54,218 nucleotides of DNA, taken from positions 2,896,679 through 2,950,896 of the forward strand of contig NZ_CP022314.1 in assembly GCF_003352915.1 (NCBI RefSeq). Direction: 5' to 3'. Shown in pieces: positions 34,321 through 43,231 of this stretch. Both the position numbers and the translations under genes were made by a program. The notes below the pieces were generated by a model. It was not told the origin of the DNA, searched no databases, and saw nothing but the letters and a program-made list of their open reading frames with translations. Origin of the DNA: Arthrobacter sp. PM3 (GTDB taxonomy: Bacteria > Actinomycetota > Actinomycetes > Actinomycetales > Micrococcaceae). Each line of letters begins with the position of its first letter. The stretch's first letter is position 1.

Positions 34321-34412
34321 TGTCCAAGGCGACCGGTGGTCTCTTGGCCCAATTCGAGGCGAAGGAAGTCGTGGGCAGCCCGCCGCCGTCCTGGAAGGTG
34401 GCGCCCACGTCC
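34302..34412 (+). pseudogene. SRAP (YedK/HMCES) N-terminal fragment 1
   Basis: ATG 34302 starts MCGGHVMSKATGGLLAQFEA, followed by PPPSWKVAPTS. SRAP proteins start with the catalytic Cys2 (MCGRY) and cross-link to abasic sites. Only about 37 residues remain before homology ends. It is fused to the integrase fragment by deletion and is matched by a second fragment at 35885. Confidence 0.75.
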
Positions 34413-34515
34413 TCGCTTGGAATGGGAAGTGCGACAGATTGGAACTGCCGGCCTCCGGATACGCCGAGGGCCAATCGCGCAACAAGCTGCTGCGCGGTTG
34501 GCCCCGCGTTTTCGG

Positions 34516-35772
34516 CTAGCCGACGTTGACCGGTGCGCTGGATACCCGCAATCCGGTGAACGAGACGCCCGGCACGATGATGTACGAGACGACGGTGATG
34601 GACTTGCCCTTGTCGGCGGCCGTCAGCTTGTACGTGGCCGCGCCGGCGCCCTTGATGTCCACGCCGTTGCGCTGCCATTTGAATCCGACGTTTGTCGGCA
34701 TCCGCCAGATGCCCTTCTTGGCGGTCAGTATGGATCCGACCTTGGCCGTGCCGGAGATCGTGGGAGCGGCCTCCTTGGGGGCCCCGGCCTTCACCTTGGG
34801 CAGGAAGGTGCCGACCTCGACCGTCAGGGGCGCGAAGCCGGCCAGGGAGCCGGTGATGGCGGCCGTGAGCCTCTTGCCCACATCAGCGGCGACCGGGTCG
34901 TAAGACGTGCCGGTTGCGCCGGGGATCGGTTCGCCGTTGCGCAGCCACTGGTAGGTGGTCTTGACGCGAGGGTCACCCCAGATCGGCGGGATCGGAAGCG
35001 AGGTGGTGGCGCCGACCGTCGGGTAGCCCAGCAGGCTTGGCATGTACCCCTTCGGCACCTTCGGGAGCGTTGAAGGCTTCACGGGGAGGGAGTAGACGGC
35101 GTCGATGACTGCCTTGCTGGGGCCGATTCCCTGGGTGCGAAGCACGAGGGAAGCCTTCAGGTCAGCGGCCGTGAGCTTGTAGTTGAGGGAAGTCGCCCCC
35201 GGGATAGCGACGCCGTTGCGCAGCCACTGGTATTTCATCGTCACCGGCACCGTGGCGATCCAGGGGTCCACAGAGGGGTATCCGACGAGCTCCGAGCCGA
35301 CGGTCTGTCCCGTTTCAAAGACGGTCGGTGACGGGGTCCGGTTGTTGATCGGGGCTGTGCTGTCGGAGGTAAGGGTGACGGACTTGTACCCGGGAGCCGA
35401 CCCGGTCACCCGGAAACTGATCTTAGCTCCGACGTCGGAGGCCCTGACCTCGTAGTAGGCCGACGTCGCGCCGGGGATTACGGCCCCGTTGCGCAGCCAC
35501 TGGAAGGTCCGCTTGGTGCCCTTGGTCGTCCACGGGCTCGGGACGCCGGCCAGGCCGGAGGCGTCGTTGGCGTACAGCTGGAACCCAATATCAGAGGCTC
35601 CAGAGACTGCGACGGCGGGCGGGGCGGCGACCGGCTTCAGGGCGGCGGCTTCGGCGGTGACAGCGGGCCTCGCCCGCTGGGCTTCGGCGGCCTGGGCGGG
35701 AAGGCCCACGGCGGTTACGGACAATGCGGCTAGCGTTCCGGCTACGCCGAGACGGATGACTCTTCGTATCAA
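34516..35772 (-). CDS. Secreted protein with four Ig-like repeats
   Basis: 418 residues. A Sec signal peptide covers about 1-29 (MIRRVIRLG, hydrophobic core, LPAQAAEA cleavage). Four repeats follow, each with a W-R-N-G-x-x-I-P-G-A-T block: FQWLRNGAVIPGATSAYYEV, YQWLRNGVAIPGATSLNY, YQWLRNGEPIPGATGTSY and FKWQRNGVDIKGAG, each then AAD-x-G-K and a beta-rich segment. Such repeats are common in actinobacterial surface or secreted proteins. No enzyme domain, sorting signal or lipobox is seen. TTG 35772 is the start, behind GGGGG. It is flanked by two SRAP fragments. Confidence 0.8.
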   Translation of the reverse strand: MIRRVIRLGVAGTLAALSVTAVGLPAQAAEAQRARPAVTAEAAALKPVAAPPAVAVSGASDIGFQLYANDASGLAGVPSPWTTKGTKRTFQWLRNGAVIPGATSAYYEVRASDVGAKISFRVTGSAPGYKSVTLTSDSTAPINNRTPSPTVFETGQTVGSELVGYPSVDPWIATVPVTMKYQWLRNGVAIPGATSLNYKLTAADLKASLVLRTQGIGPSKAVIDAVYSLPVKPSTLPKVPKGYMPSLLGYPTVGATTSLPIPPIWGDPRVKTTYQWLRNGEPIPGATGTSYDPVAADVGKRLTAAITGSLAGFAPLTVEVGTFLPKVKAGAPKEAAPTISGTAKVGSILTAKKGIWRMPTNVGFKWQRNGVDIKGAGAATYKLTAADKGKSITVVSYIIVPGVSFTGLRVSSAPVNVG

Positions 35773-35884
35773 AGTTCCCCCAGGTCAGGACCACGCCGGG
35801 ATGGCATGGCATTCGAGATCAGCGTAGCCGGGAAGCACACCTGTCCTAGCGCTTACGCGCCATGACATGGGGCAGAATCGTCTT

Positions 35885-36120
35885 ATGTGCGTTCGCTACG
35901 TGATGAGCAGGGCCACCGGAGACCTTCTGGCCCGTTTCGAGGCCAAGGAAGTCGAGGGCACCCCCCGCCGCCGTCCCGGAATGTGGCGCGCACGCAGGAC
36001 GTGCCGATTATCGCCGAGAGGCTGGACGAGGACGCGGTGGCTCGCCCGCTCCTGACCGCCCGCTGGGGGCTCGTCCCGTCAGCATCTGCTGAGCACCGTC
36101 TGCAACGTCGTGAAGAGTGA
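35885..36120 (+). pseudogene. SRAP (YedK/HMCES) fragment 2, frameshifted
   Basis: ATG 35885 starts MCVRYVMSRATGDLLARFEA. After a C-rich run at about 35960-35970 the frame changes, and homology continues as ARTQDVPIIAERLDED and LLTARWGLVPS. Truncated after that. The N-terminal 30 residues are very like fragment 1 but not identical, so the two descend from related genes or an old duplication. Confidence 0.8.
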
Positions 36121-36379
36121 CCCCAACGCTCTCGGTGTCGTTGACGTCGGTCGTATCCGGTACTCGTCTTCAACAGGAGGGAACGAGTTCCGGTGTGTCG
36201 GGACGGCTTCAGGCGCCTCGACGTGTGTCTCATAACTGACGGTGAATACCAAGATTCAACCAGATGGTTTCGAGACGTAGTTATGAGAATCGGCAGTGCC
36301 TGGAAGTTTCACAAGAACCGCATCCTTTCGTTGCAGGGGCGCGGCCGTTGGTTCGTGTGTCGTGAAGGAGCGGGAATTG
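36121..36379. other. Gene-free stretch
   Basis: No gene recognised on either strand; codon-like structure is absent. It lies between the SRAP fragment and repeat R2 copy C. Confidence 0.5.
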
Positions 36380-36515
36380 GGCTGTGTACAGTGTGCACAC
36401 TTCGGGCGTCTGACCGGATCCTACTGTTGCCCGACTGGTCAGGATTCCGCATGTTTCCTGGGGAGCCCAGTGTTTGCAAAGCGGGGAATGCAGTTGGATT
36501 CCCAGCGTCTCCGGG
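36380..36515 (+). repeat. Dispersed repeat R2, copy C, degraded
   Basis: CTGTGTACAGTGTGCACAC, CTTCGGGCG, GGATTCCGCATGTTTCC, CAGTGTTTGCAAAGCGGGGA and ATGCAGTTGGATTCCCA follow the order seen in copies A and B. The tRNA-like core is decayed: CACCTCGGGC is no longer intact. Confidence 0.65.
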
Positions 36516-36554
36516 ATGTCAGGGGGTTGCGGGTGCCGTTTGTCCTGCCAAATC

Positions 36555-36592
36555 GGGTGTGGACGCTGTCAACACTTACGTCTGATTTACAG
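36555..36592 (+). repeat. Dispersed repeat R1, copy c, short
   Basis: GGGTGTGGAC-GCT-GTCAACAC then TTACGTCTGATTTA matches the first 38 bp of R1 copies a and b. It lies 40 bp after R2 copy C, so the two families are physically associated here. Confidence 0.65.
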
Positions 36593-36788
36593 AAAACGTG
36601 TCCGTGGCGACTCTCGCAGTCCGAAATTCCTCTGGGCGTGCTGCGGCCTGGCTGCGGCTCGGGGCGGCTTAGCGAACCAGAAAATCCGGAATCGGAAGTA
36701 GCCAGTTTGCTGTGATTTTTGGCGCTACGTGGCGGGGTTTGATAGCGGTATTTGCCGTGTGCCCCTAGGCTCACGCGTCTCGTGCTTC
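36593..36788. other. Gene-free stretch before the MFS gene end
   Basis: About 200 bp without a gene. No clear terminator for the MFS gene is visible. Confidence 0.45.
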
Positions 36789-38114
36789 TTAACTCGAAAG
36801 AGGCTTGACCGGCGCTTGGTTGTCGCTGGATGTTTGTAAGTTCTTCCTGTGATCGCTGCCGCGCATGCGGACGGCAACGATGAGGCCCGACCCGGCGGTC
36901 AGCAAGGCGACGGCGGTGACGGCAGCCGGGATGCCGTAAAGGTCGGCGAGGACACCGGACAGCAAGGCACCGACGGCGAATCCGCCGTCGCGCCACAGCC
37001 GGTAGACACCCAATGAGCGGGCCCGCCAGGCCGGGTGGGACACGTCTCCGATGGCGGCCAGCAGGGTGGGGTAGACCAGTGCGGTACCCAGGCCGAGGAC
37101 GACGGCGGCGGCGAGCCAGGGCGCGAAGCCGTGGGCTGAGGCGATGATCCCCAGGGCGGCGGCCTGGACCAGCATGCCGGCGGTGATAAACCATTTGCGG
37201 CCCCACCGGTCGGAGGCGGCGCCCGTAACGAGTTGTGCCGCGCCCCAGGCGGCGGGGTAGGCGGCGGCCAGGATGCCGATCTGGCCAAGGCTCAGCCCGG
37301 CCCCGGCGAACAGGATCGGGAAGAGACCCCAGGCCAGGCCGTCGTTGAGGTTGTTCACCAGGCCGGCCTGGCTGGCTGCCGAGAGTGAACGGTCCTTGAA
37401 GCTCGTGAGGGCGAAGACCTGGCCGGTGGTGAGCCCGGCGTGGGCGATGTCCTGGCCGCTGACGTGCTGCGCGGCTTCGGTCCTGGCGTGGTGGTGGGTC
37501 TCCTTCACGGCCAGGACTGTCAGTCCCAGGCCGAGGGCGATGTACGCTGCACCCAGCAGGAAGGGGGCGGGGCGCAGGCCGTAGGCGGTGGCCAGGTAGC
37601 CGGTGGCCAATGCGGTGACGGCCACGCCCAGGTAGCCCGCCGCCTCGTTGAAGCCCATGGCCAGGCCGCGCTGTTTGGGGCCCACCAGGTCCATTTTCAT
37701 GATTACGGCGGTGGACCAGGTGAGGCCTTGGCTGATGCCCAGCAGGACGTTGGCCGCCACGATCCAACCCCACGAGGGGCCGAAGATGAGCATCAGCGGG
37801 ACGGGAACTGCTGCAAGCCAGCCGGCCACGTGGACGGGTTTGCGGCCGTAGCGGTCGGAGAGGGTGCCGGCGAAGTAGTTCATGGCTGCCTTGGACAGGC
37901 CGAAGGCCAGGATGTACGTCAGCGCACCGGTGTACAGGTCGAGGTGGAAGGTCTGGGACGCGAGCAGCGGCAGTACGGTGCGTTCCTGGCCCAGCGTGCC
38001 GCCGACCAGTGCGTTCACGGCCACCAGCAGCATGAACTGTGCCAGGTTTTGCCGCAGGCCCAGCACTGCATCGCCCGGACTGGCGGTGTGGCGGGGAAGT
38101 GTTCTGCCCGGCAT
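36789..38114 (-). CDS. MFS transporter at the end of the sulfur cluster
   Basis: 441 residues, about twelve membrane helices. FAGTLSDRYGRKPVHV is the loop 2-3 motif and SQGLTWSTAVIMKMDLVGP follows helix 4; the loop 8-9 copy is TGAASDRWGRKWFIT. It lies on the same strand as the CstB-like gene but after a good terminator, so it may be transcribed separately or by read-through. A role in sulfite, thiosulfate or organosulfur export is a guess from position only. Confidence 0.82.
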   Translation of the reverse strand: MPGRTLPRHTASPGDAVLGLRQNLAQFMLLVAVNALVGGTLGQERTVLPLLASQTFHLDLYTGALTYILAFGLSKAAMNYFAGTLSDRYGRKPVHVAGWLAAVPVPLMLIFGPSWGWIVAANVLLGISQGLTWSTAVIMKMDLVGPKQRGLAMGFNEAAGYLGVAVTALATGYLATAYGLRPAPFLLGAAYIALGLGLTVLAVKETHHHARTEAAQHVSGQDIAHAGLTTGQVFALTSFKDRSLSAASQAGLVNNLNDGLAWGLFPILFAGAGLSLGQIGILAAAYPAAWGAAQLVTGAASDRWGRKWFITAGMLVQAAALGIIASAHGFAPWLAAAVVLGLGTALVYPTLLAAIGDVSHPAWRARSLGVYRLWRDGGFAVGALLSGVLADLYGIPAAVTAVALLTAGSGLIVAVRMRGSDHRKNLQTSSDNQAPVKPLSS

Positions 38115-38140
38115 TGGAGGTGCTCCATTCGTGGGGTGGC

Positions 38141-38178
38141 AAAAAGGTGGCCCGGGCGTGTGGGGGCACGCCCGGGCC
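38141..38178 (-). terminator. Rho-independent terminator after the CstB-like gene
   Basis: 12-bp GC stem (38149-38160 with 38167-38178), loop TGGGGG on the plus strand, and TTTTT on the minus strand after ACC (complement of 38141-38145). A second hairpin, GGGCAGGC with GCCTGCCC (38187-38206), lies just before it. Confidence 0.85.
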
Positions 38179-38228
38179 GGAACCCGGGGCAGGCGGGGGC
38201 CTGCCCGGGCGGTATTGCCGTGGTCTGG

Positions 38229-39629
38229 TTAGACGGCGGGGACGCTGTTCTGCCAGGCGTTCCACGCGTTGTAGCTGCCGTCGAGTTCGACGACGTTGTA
38301 CCCGGCGCGGCGCAGGGCGCTGGCGGCGACGGAGTTCCGTACACCGGACTGGCAGTAGGAGACGATGGTCCCGCCGGCGGGGAGTTCGTCCAGGTGCCAC
38401 ATGACGCGGCCGCCGCTGAGCTGGTGGGAGCCGGGAATGTGTCCGGCGTTGTGCTCGGTTTTGTTGCGGACGTCCAGGATCATGGCGGCGTTGAAACCGT
38501 CGAGTTCCTCGGGCTGGATCAGGGCCGGGGTGAAGGCGGGCAGTCCCTGGATGCCGGTCAGGTAGCCGGCGACGTTGTCGATGCCGACCCGGACCAGGTG
38601 GTCCCACATGTCCTGGGCCTGTTCCTGGTCGTTGGCCAGCAGCACCAGGGGGTTCGTGTCCGTTTCCGGGTTGATGACCCAGGCGCCGTAGCTGGCGACG
38701 GACTTGCCGGCCGGGACGTTCAGGGACCGGGCCACGGTGCCGTCGTGGACTTCGCTGTTGGAGCGGGTGTCGATGAAGGTCAGGGTGTCGTCGGCCAGGC
38801 CTGCGGCAACGATGTCGGTGGAGAGTTCGGGCAGCGGGGCGCGTTCGCCCATCACGTCCGGGCCGACGCGGTTTTCGCGTTTCATCCGGCCGAAGTAGGC
38901 GTGGGCGTCGGGCTGGCCGTCGAGGAGTTCATCGATAAAGCCCTGTTCGTCGTTGGCGGCCAGGTAGGGGCCCCACCAGGCGTAGAGGCGCTCGTAGCCG
39001 ACCGTGGAGGAGGGGATGGCGCCGAGGGCTTTGCCGCAGGCGCTGCCGGCGCCGTGGGCGGGGTGGACCTGGACGTAGTCGGGCAGGGTGAGGAACTTGT
39101 CCCGCAGGCTGGCGAAGAGCTGCCTGGCGCCGGCGAAGCGGGTGTCGATGCCGCCGGCGGCCTCGTCGAGCAGGTCGGGCCGGCCCAGGTCGCCGGAGAA
39201 GACGAAGTCTCCGGAGAGCAGGTAGCCGGGCTTGTCGCTGAACGCGCCGTCGGTGACCAGGAAGGACAGGTGCTCCGGGGTGTGGCCGGGGGTGTGTACC
39301 GCCTTGATGCTGATGTTGCCCAGGGCGATGGTGTCGCCGTCGTAGAGCCGCTCGCCGTCGAACCCGTACTGCCAGTCCGGGCCGCCCTCGCCCGAGACGT
39401 AGATCCTGGCGCCGGTCGCGGCGGCCAGTTCGCGGGTGCCGGAGAGGTAGTCGGCGTGGATGTGGGTCTCGGTCACGGCCACGATCTTCATGCCGTTCTT
39501 CGCGGCAAGGTCCTGGTAGACGGCGATGTCGCGCCGGCCGTCCACCACGATCGCTTCACCCTTGGCCTGGCAGCCGATCAGGTAGCTGGCCTGGGCAAGG
39601 TCTTCATCGTAAATGCGCTCGATAAGCAT
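38229..39629 (-). CDS. cstB: CstB-like persulfide dioxygenase-rhodanese fusion
   Basis: 466 residues: an N-terminal metallo-beta-lactamase domain of persulfide-dioxygenase type (about 1-240), a rhodanese-like domain without a catalytic cysteine (about 265-350, LLANDQEQ at the active loop) and an active rhodanese (about 365-460, C426 in SYCQSGVRN). Iron-site motifs are ETHIHADY (H56, H58, D60), HTPGHTPEH and SGDLGR; Tyr replaces the final His of HxHxDH, as in ETHE1-type proteins. This is the order of staphylococcal CstB, which turns low-molecular-weight persulfide and O2 into thiosulfate. Likely last gene of the transcript starting at 41856. Confidence 0.88.
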   Translation of the reverse strand: MLIERIYDEDLAQASYLIGCQAKGEAIVVDGRRDIAVYQDLAAKNGMKIVAVTETHIHADYLSGTRELAAATGARIYVSGEGGPDWQYGFDGERLYDGDTIALGNISIKAVHTPGHTPEHLSFLVTDGAFSDKPGYLLSGDFVFSGDLGRPDLLDEAAGGIDTRFAGARQLFASLRDKFLTLPDYVQVHPAHGAGSACGKALGAIPSSTVGYERLYAWWGPYLAANDEQGFIDELLDGQPDAHAYFGRMKRENRVGPDVMGERAPLPELSTDIVAAGLADDTLTFIDTRSNSEVHDGTVARSLNVPAGKSVASYGAWVINPETDTNPLVLLANDQEQAQDMWDHLVRVGIDNVAGYLTGIQGLPAFTPALIQPEELDGFNAAMILDVRNKTEHNAGHIPGSHQLSGGRVMWHLDELPAGGTIVSYCQSGVRNSVAASALRRAGYNVVELDGSYNAWNAWQNSVPAV

Positions 39630-39709
39630 GGGTGCTCTCCTTCATTTTGAAAGGGGATTGGGGGTGTTCTGAATCAACGGTGCCGAACGCGTGGTGGCCC
39701 GTCGTGGTG

Positions 39710-40072
39710 TCAGTTGTGCTGGTGTCCGGCTTCGGCGCGGAGTTTGTCGATGTCCAGGTTCTTGACAGCCTGGATGACTTCTTCGAGGCTGGCGGCGTTG
39801 AGTGCTCCGGGCTGGGAGAAGACGAGGGTCTTGTCCTTGAAGGCCATCAGGGTGGGGATGGAGGTGATGTTCGCTGCGGCGGAGAGTGCCTGTTCGGCTT
39901 CGGTGTCCACCTTGGCGAAGGTGATGTCCGGGTGCCGTTCGGCAGCGGCGCCGTAGGTGGGGGCGAACATGCGGCAGGGGCCGCACCATGCTGCCCAGAA
40001 GTCGACGAAGACGATGTCGTTCTCCTCCAGGGTCTGGGCGAAGGTTTGGTCGGTGATGTCGATGGTTGCCAT
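39710..40072 (-). CDS. Thioredoxin
   Basis: 120 residues with the active site FWAAWCGPCRMF (C30, C33) and the cis-proline loop SIPTLMAF: a complete thioredoxin, with a short C-terminal extension ending in His-rich HQHN. It lies between the rhodanese gene and the CstB-like gene, same strand, with 80 and 51 bp gaps. Here it probably reduces protein or thiol persulfides, or regenerates the rhodaneses. Start ATG 40072 behind GAAAGGAC. Confidence 0.92.
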   Translation of the reverse strand: MATIDITDQTFAQTLEENDIVFVDFWAAWCGPCRMFAPTYGAAAERHPDITFAKVDTEAEQALSAAANITSIPTLMAFKDKTLVFSQPGALNAASLEEVIQAVKNLDIDKLRAEAGHQHN

Positions 40073-40123
40073 GATCTGTCGAGTCCTTTCGGGCGGGTGG
40101 GGCGGGTGCCCTGCGGCGTGGGC

Positions 40124-40420
40124 CTAGGTGGTGGGGAGTCCGGCGCGGGTCCAGGCGGTCATGCCGCCGGCCATGGTGTCGGCTTTGTAGCCGGCGCCGT
40201 TGAGGGCATCGGCGACGGCGGCGCTGCGGTTGCCGCTGCGGCATACGGCGATCACGGGGACTGCCGGGTCCAGCTCGCCCAGGCGCGCCTGCAGTTGGCC
40301 CATGGGGATGTGCAGGGCGTCGGGGATCATGCCCTCGGCGACCTCGAAGTCCTCTCGGACGTCCAGGATGCGGGCGGTGGAGCGGCGCTGTTCGGCTTCG
40401 GTGATGGTGATTTCAGCCAT
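40124..40420 (-). CDS. Single-domain rhodanese
   Basis: 98 residues, one rhodanese domain. Substrate loop AVCRSGNRS with catalytic C60; ILDVREDFEVAEGMIPDALH at the start and GGMTAWTRAGLP at the end complete the fold. It carries sulfane sulfur between thiols. ATG 40420 has GAAGGAGAA ahead. Between TauE/SafE and thioredoxin genes, it is likely a persulfide carrier feeding the CstB-like enzyme. Confidence 0.92.
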   Translation of the reverse strand: MAEITITEAEQRRSTARILDVREDFEVAEGMIPDALHIPMGQLQARLGELDPAVPVIAVCRSGNRSAAVADALNGAGYKADTMAGGMTAWTRAGLPTT

Positions 40421-40483
40421 GGTGGTTCTCCTTCGAAATGGTTTTGGCTGGTGGTTGAGGTGGTGTTGGCCTCTAGGGATGGG

Positions 40484-41242
40484 TCAGGCGGTGACCGTGC
40501 CGGCGGTGACCCACGCCGCGACGGCGAAAATGAGTACTGCGAACGAGATTCGGATGTGCTTGTCGTGCAGGCGCCGGGCAAACCGGGCGGCAACCACTGA
40601 TCCCACGATGGCCGGGATGGCGAACGCCAGGGTGGTGGCCCAGTCGATGGTGTAGCCGGCCGCGTGGGCGCTGAACCCGGCGGCGGAGTTGACCACGATG
40701 ATCGCCAACGATGTGCCAACGGCCTGTTTCATGCGCAGGCCCAGGAAAATGGTGAGCGCGGGGGTGATGAGGAAGCCGCCGCCCACGCCGAGGAGCCCGG
40801 TGAGGAACCCGACGAGCAGGCCCACCCCTACGGCCTTGGGGGCGCAGGACCGGAAGGCCCGGTGCGGTCCGGTGCTGCAGGAGCCTTCGCTTTCGCGGGG
40901 TTTGCTGAGCATCCGGATGCCCGCGGCCACCATGATCCCGGCGAAGGCGAGCATCAGGATGTTCGGGTCCAGCAGCTTGCCCACGGCCGCTCCGGCCCAG
41001 GCCGCCGGGATTCCGGCAGCCCCTACCAGGGCGATGACAGGCCAGTTTAAACCCTCGCGAATGCGGGGAAGCAAGGCGGCCAGCGAGGAGATGCCCACCA
41101 CCAGCAGTGAGGTGGGGATGGCCTGGGCGGGACTCATGCCCACGCCGTATACCAGGGCCGGAACAGCGATGATGGACCCCCCGCCGCCCACAACGCCCAG
41201 TACGACGCCGACGACGAGCCCCAGTCCCAGGGCCGGGATCAT
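40484..41242 (-). CDS. TauE/SafE family sulfur-anion transporter
   Basis: 252 residues, about eight membrane helices in two halves: [20 protein letters not shown] and [20 protein letters not shown] are the paired signature helices. ATG 41242 overlaps the stop of the rhodanese-DUF2892 gene, so translation is coupled; a longer start adds only basic sequence. In cst operons this family (CstT-like) moves sulfite, thiosulfate or a related anion across the membrane. The cytoplasmic loop with [13 protein letters not shown] holds two cysteines. Confidence 0.88.
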   Translation of the reverse strand: MIPALGLGLVVGVVLGVVGGGGSIIAVPALVYGVGMSPAQAIPTSLLVVGISSLAALLPRIREGLNWPVIALVGAAGIPAAWAGAAVGKLLDPNILMLAFAGIMVAAGIRMLSKPRESEGSCSTGPHRAFRSCAPKAVGVGLLVGFLTGLLGVGGGFLITPALTIFLGLRMKQAVGTSLAIIVVNSAAGFSAHAAGYTIDWATTLAFAIPAIVGSVVAARFARRLHDKHIRISFAVLIFAVAAWVTAGTVTA

Positions 41243-41856
41243 GCCGCTGCGCCCTCTTCGGCCCTCTTTACGGGCAGCTGCAGGATGGCGCTTTCGCGGG
41301 TGGGTTCCTTGGCAGACGTGTTCCACGGCATGGCAGACAGGGCTTTGCCCATGGCGCAGGTGTTTGTCGCAGCCGAGAACGTCAGCCCGGTGCCGATGGC
41401 GCCGGCCAGCATGCGGACCTTGGGGGAGAGGAACTTGCCTCCGGCCAGGCCCAGCATCACCAGGGAGCCGGCGGCCAGGCGGACCTGGCGCTCCAGGTCC
41501 CAGCGGTCCCTGCCCTTGACCACGTCGCCGCCGGCGGCGGCGAAGCCGGGAACTCCGCCGGTGAGGACATAGGCGGTGTCCAGGCCGACGGTGGCCAAGC
41601 GCTGGCGGGCCTGTTCGGCGCGGACGCCGGACTGGCAGACCAGGACCACGCGGGAGCCCAGACGGGCGGCGAGCTCATCGGTGTGCTCGGCAAGCAGGGG
41701 AAGCGGCACGTTGTAGGAGCCGCGGATGTGCATGGATTCGAACTCGGCGGCCGAGCGAACGTCGATCACCACCAGGTCCTGGTGCTCCTTGACCCAGGAC
41801 TGGAGGGTCTCGGGAGCCAGCGCGGTCACGGCGTTTGCCTTGGAAGGGGGAGTCAT
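41239..41856 (-). CDS. Rhodanese with C-terminal DUF2892 membrane domain
   Basis: 205 residues. Residues 1-115 form a rhodanese domain with catalytic C74 in [10 protein letters not shown]. About 120-190 carry a DUF2892-like two-helix membrane domain ([40 protein letters not shown]) with another cysteine. It would bind persulfide sulfur at the inner membrane face, next to the TauE/SafE transporter it is coupled to. First gene of the minus-strand operon; two CsoR-type operators lie 50-86 bp upstream of its start. An upstream in-frame start would cross those operators and is rejected. Confidence 0.88.
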   Translation of the reverse strand: MTPPSKANAVTALAPETLQSWVKEHQDLVVIDVRSAAEFESMHIRGSYNVPLPLLAEHTDELAARLGSRVVLVCQSGVRAEQARQRLATVGLDTAYVLTGGVPGFAAAGGDVVKGRDRWDLERQVRLAAGSLVMLGLAGGKFLSPKVRMLAGAIGTGLTFSAATNTCAMGKALSAMPWNTSAKEPTRESAILQLPVKRAEEGAAA

Positions 41857-41906
41857 AAGTGGCCTCTCGGAAGGGGTCTGGTGGATACCCCACCGAGTAT
41901 TACAGA

Positions 41907-42239
<333 letters not shown>

Positions 42240-42296
42240 TTAGCTGTCCAAATCAGCCCCCTAGGCACCGACCGTCCGGCAACTTCGAGGAGCACC

Positions 42297-42713
42297 ATGA
42301 CCTACACCCTGGCCACCGCCGTCGACCTTCCCTGGGCCGAAGCGCTGGAACGCACCCGCGAAGCCCTTGCGGCGCAGGGATTCGGAATCCTGACCGAGAC
42401 TAATGTCCGATCCACCTTCGAAGCCAAGCTGGGCGCTGAAGCCGCGGACGCCGTCGGCGACTACGTCATCCTCGGCGCTTGCAACCCGTCCCTTGCCAGC
42501 CGTGCCCTCGCCGCCGAGCCGGAAATCGGCGCGCTGCTCCCGTGCAACGTCGTCGTGCGCCGGAACAAGGATGCCGGCGTAACCACTGTGGAAGCCATCG
42601 ATCCGCAGACCATGGTCCAGTTAAGCGCTACCCCATCAGTCAAAGAAGTTGCCGACGACGCCGGAAGGCGCCTCCGGAAGGCCCTCGCCGACTTGGGCAA
42701 GGCGGCGAACTAG
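42297..42713 (+). CDS. DUF302 family protein
   Basis: 138 residues. Family features are VDLPWAEALERTREALAAQG near the start and LGACNPSLASRALAAEPEIG followed by LLPCNVVV, both with conserved cysteines. DUF302 proteins often accompany sulfur oxidation and rhodanese genes; the biochemical role is unknown. It lies 57 bp after the cstR-like gene with GAGGAG before ATG 42297, so it shares the repressor's transcript and the persulfide response. Confidence 0.85.
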   Translation: MTYTLATAVDLPWAEALERTREALAAQGFGILTETNVRSTFEAKLGAEAADAVGDYVILGACNPSLASRALAAEPEIGALLPCNVVVRRNKDAGVTTVEAIDPQTMVQLSATPSVKEVADDAGRRLRKALADLGKAAN

Positions 42714-42747
42714 GGTGTCCGTGCAAACAACGGTTCCAGAGACAGCG

Positions 42748-42764
42748 CAGGCCCCACCGGCCTG
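42748..42764 (+). terminator. Weak hairpin after the DUF302 gene
   Basis: CAGGCC and GGCCTG pair around CCACC, 35 bp after the stop. Only CTCATT follows, so termination is doubtful. Confidence 0.35.
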
Positions 42765-42915
42765 CTCATTCACTCAGCCGGCCCGCTCGAGAAGGATGCC
42801 CTGACCGGCATCCTGCCGGGTATGGCTTCATTATTGCCCGGAGCGGGTCAGCCGGTGCGGGGGGAACGAGCTGGCTGCACGCGCGCCGGTGCCGGGAACG
42901 GCGCGGGCCGGCGAC

Positions 42916-43231
42916 TTAAGAAGCGGGGGAGCGGCGTTCAATCAGGATGGTGTCGCGCCATTGTCCGGCGAGCGGGCCGTGGGTCATCCTCGCGATGCGT
43001 TGCCTGCGTCCGACGACGGTGTAGCCGTTGGCGAGATGCACATTGAGGCTGGCTGCATTTTCAGGAAAGACGCTGGCCTGGATGGTCCAGATCCCGTCAG
43101 TCTCGGCGGTGTTCCGAGCCGGGGGCCCGGGCTTCGAAGGTGGCGTGGCCGGTATCGATTCCTTCCTGGTAGATGCGCCGGACGTCGGGCCGGTCGGCGG
43201 GTTCCATGGCCCGGATCGCCCCGGAGCTCAC
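42916..43231 (-). pseudogene. GNAT acetyltransferase remnant, internally deleted
   Basis: GTG 43231 overlaps the arsR stop and starts an acetyltransferase N terminus: IRAMEPADRPDVRRIYQEGI then TGHATFEARAP. The frame stops, and homology continues in another frame as DGIWTIQASVFPENAASLNV and GRRQRIARMTHGPLAGQW. The middle, about 70 residues with the acetyl-CoA loop, is missing. The ends resemble the phosphinothricin/arsinothricin N-acetyltransferase (ArsN) type, which would fit the arsenic cluster. Confidence 0.75.

Noticed and set aside
38187..38206. Riboswitch or structured RNA upstream of the MFS gene
   Set aside because: Two simple GC hairpins, one with a U tract, are explained by termination after the CstB-like gene; no conserved riboswitch core is visible.
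36439..38607. Minus-strand open frame of about 722 codons
   Set aside because: It covers the MFS gene and the end of the CstB-like gene in another frame, and its composition is dominated by Arg, Pro and Gly, typical of a shadow frame.
37440..39650. Very long plus-strand open frame (about 736 codons) opposite the CstB-like gene
   Set aside because: It is the GC-rich complement of real genes on the minus strand. Its residues are skewed to Gly, Val, Ala and Gln, with no ribosome site or family resemblance, while the opposite strand encodes complete MBL, rhodanese and MFS proteins.
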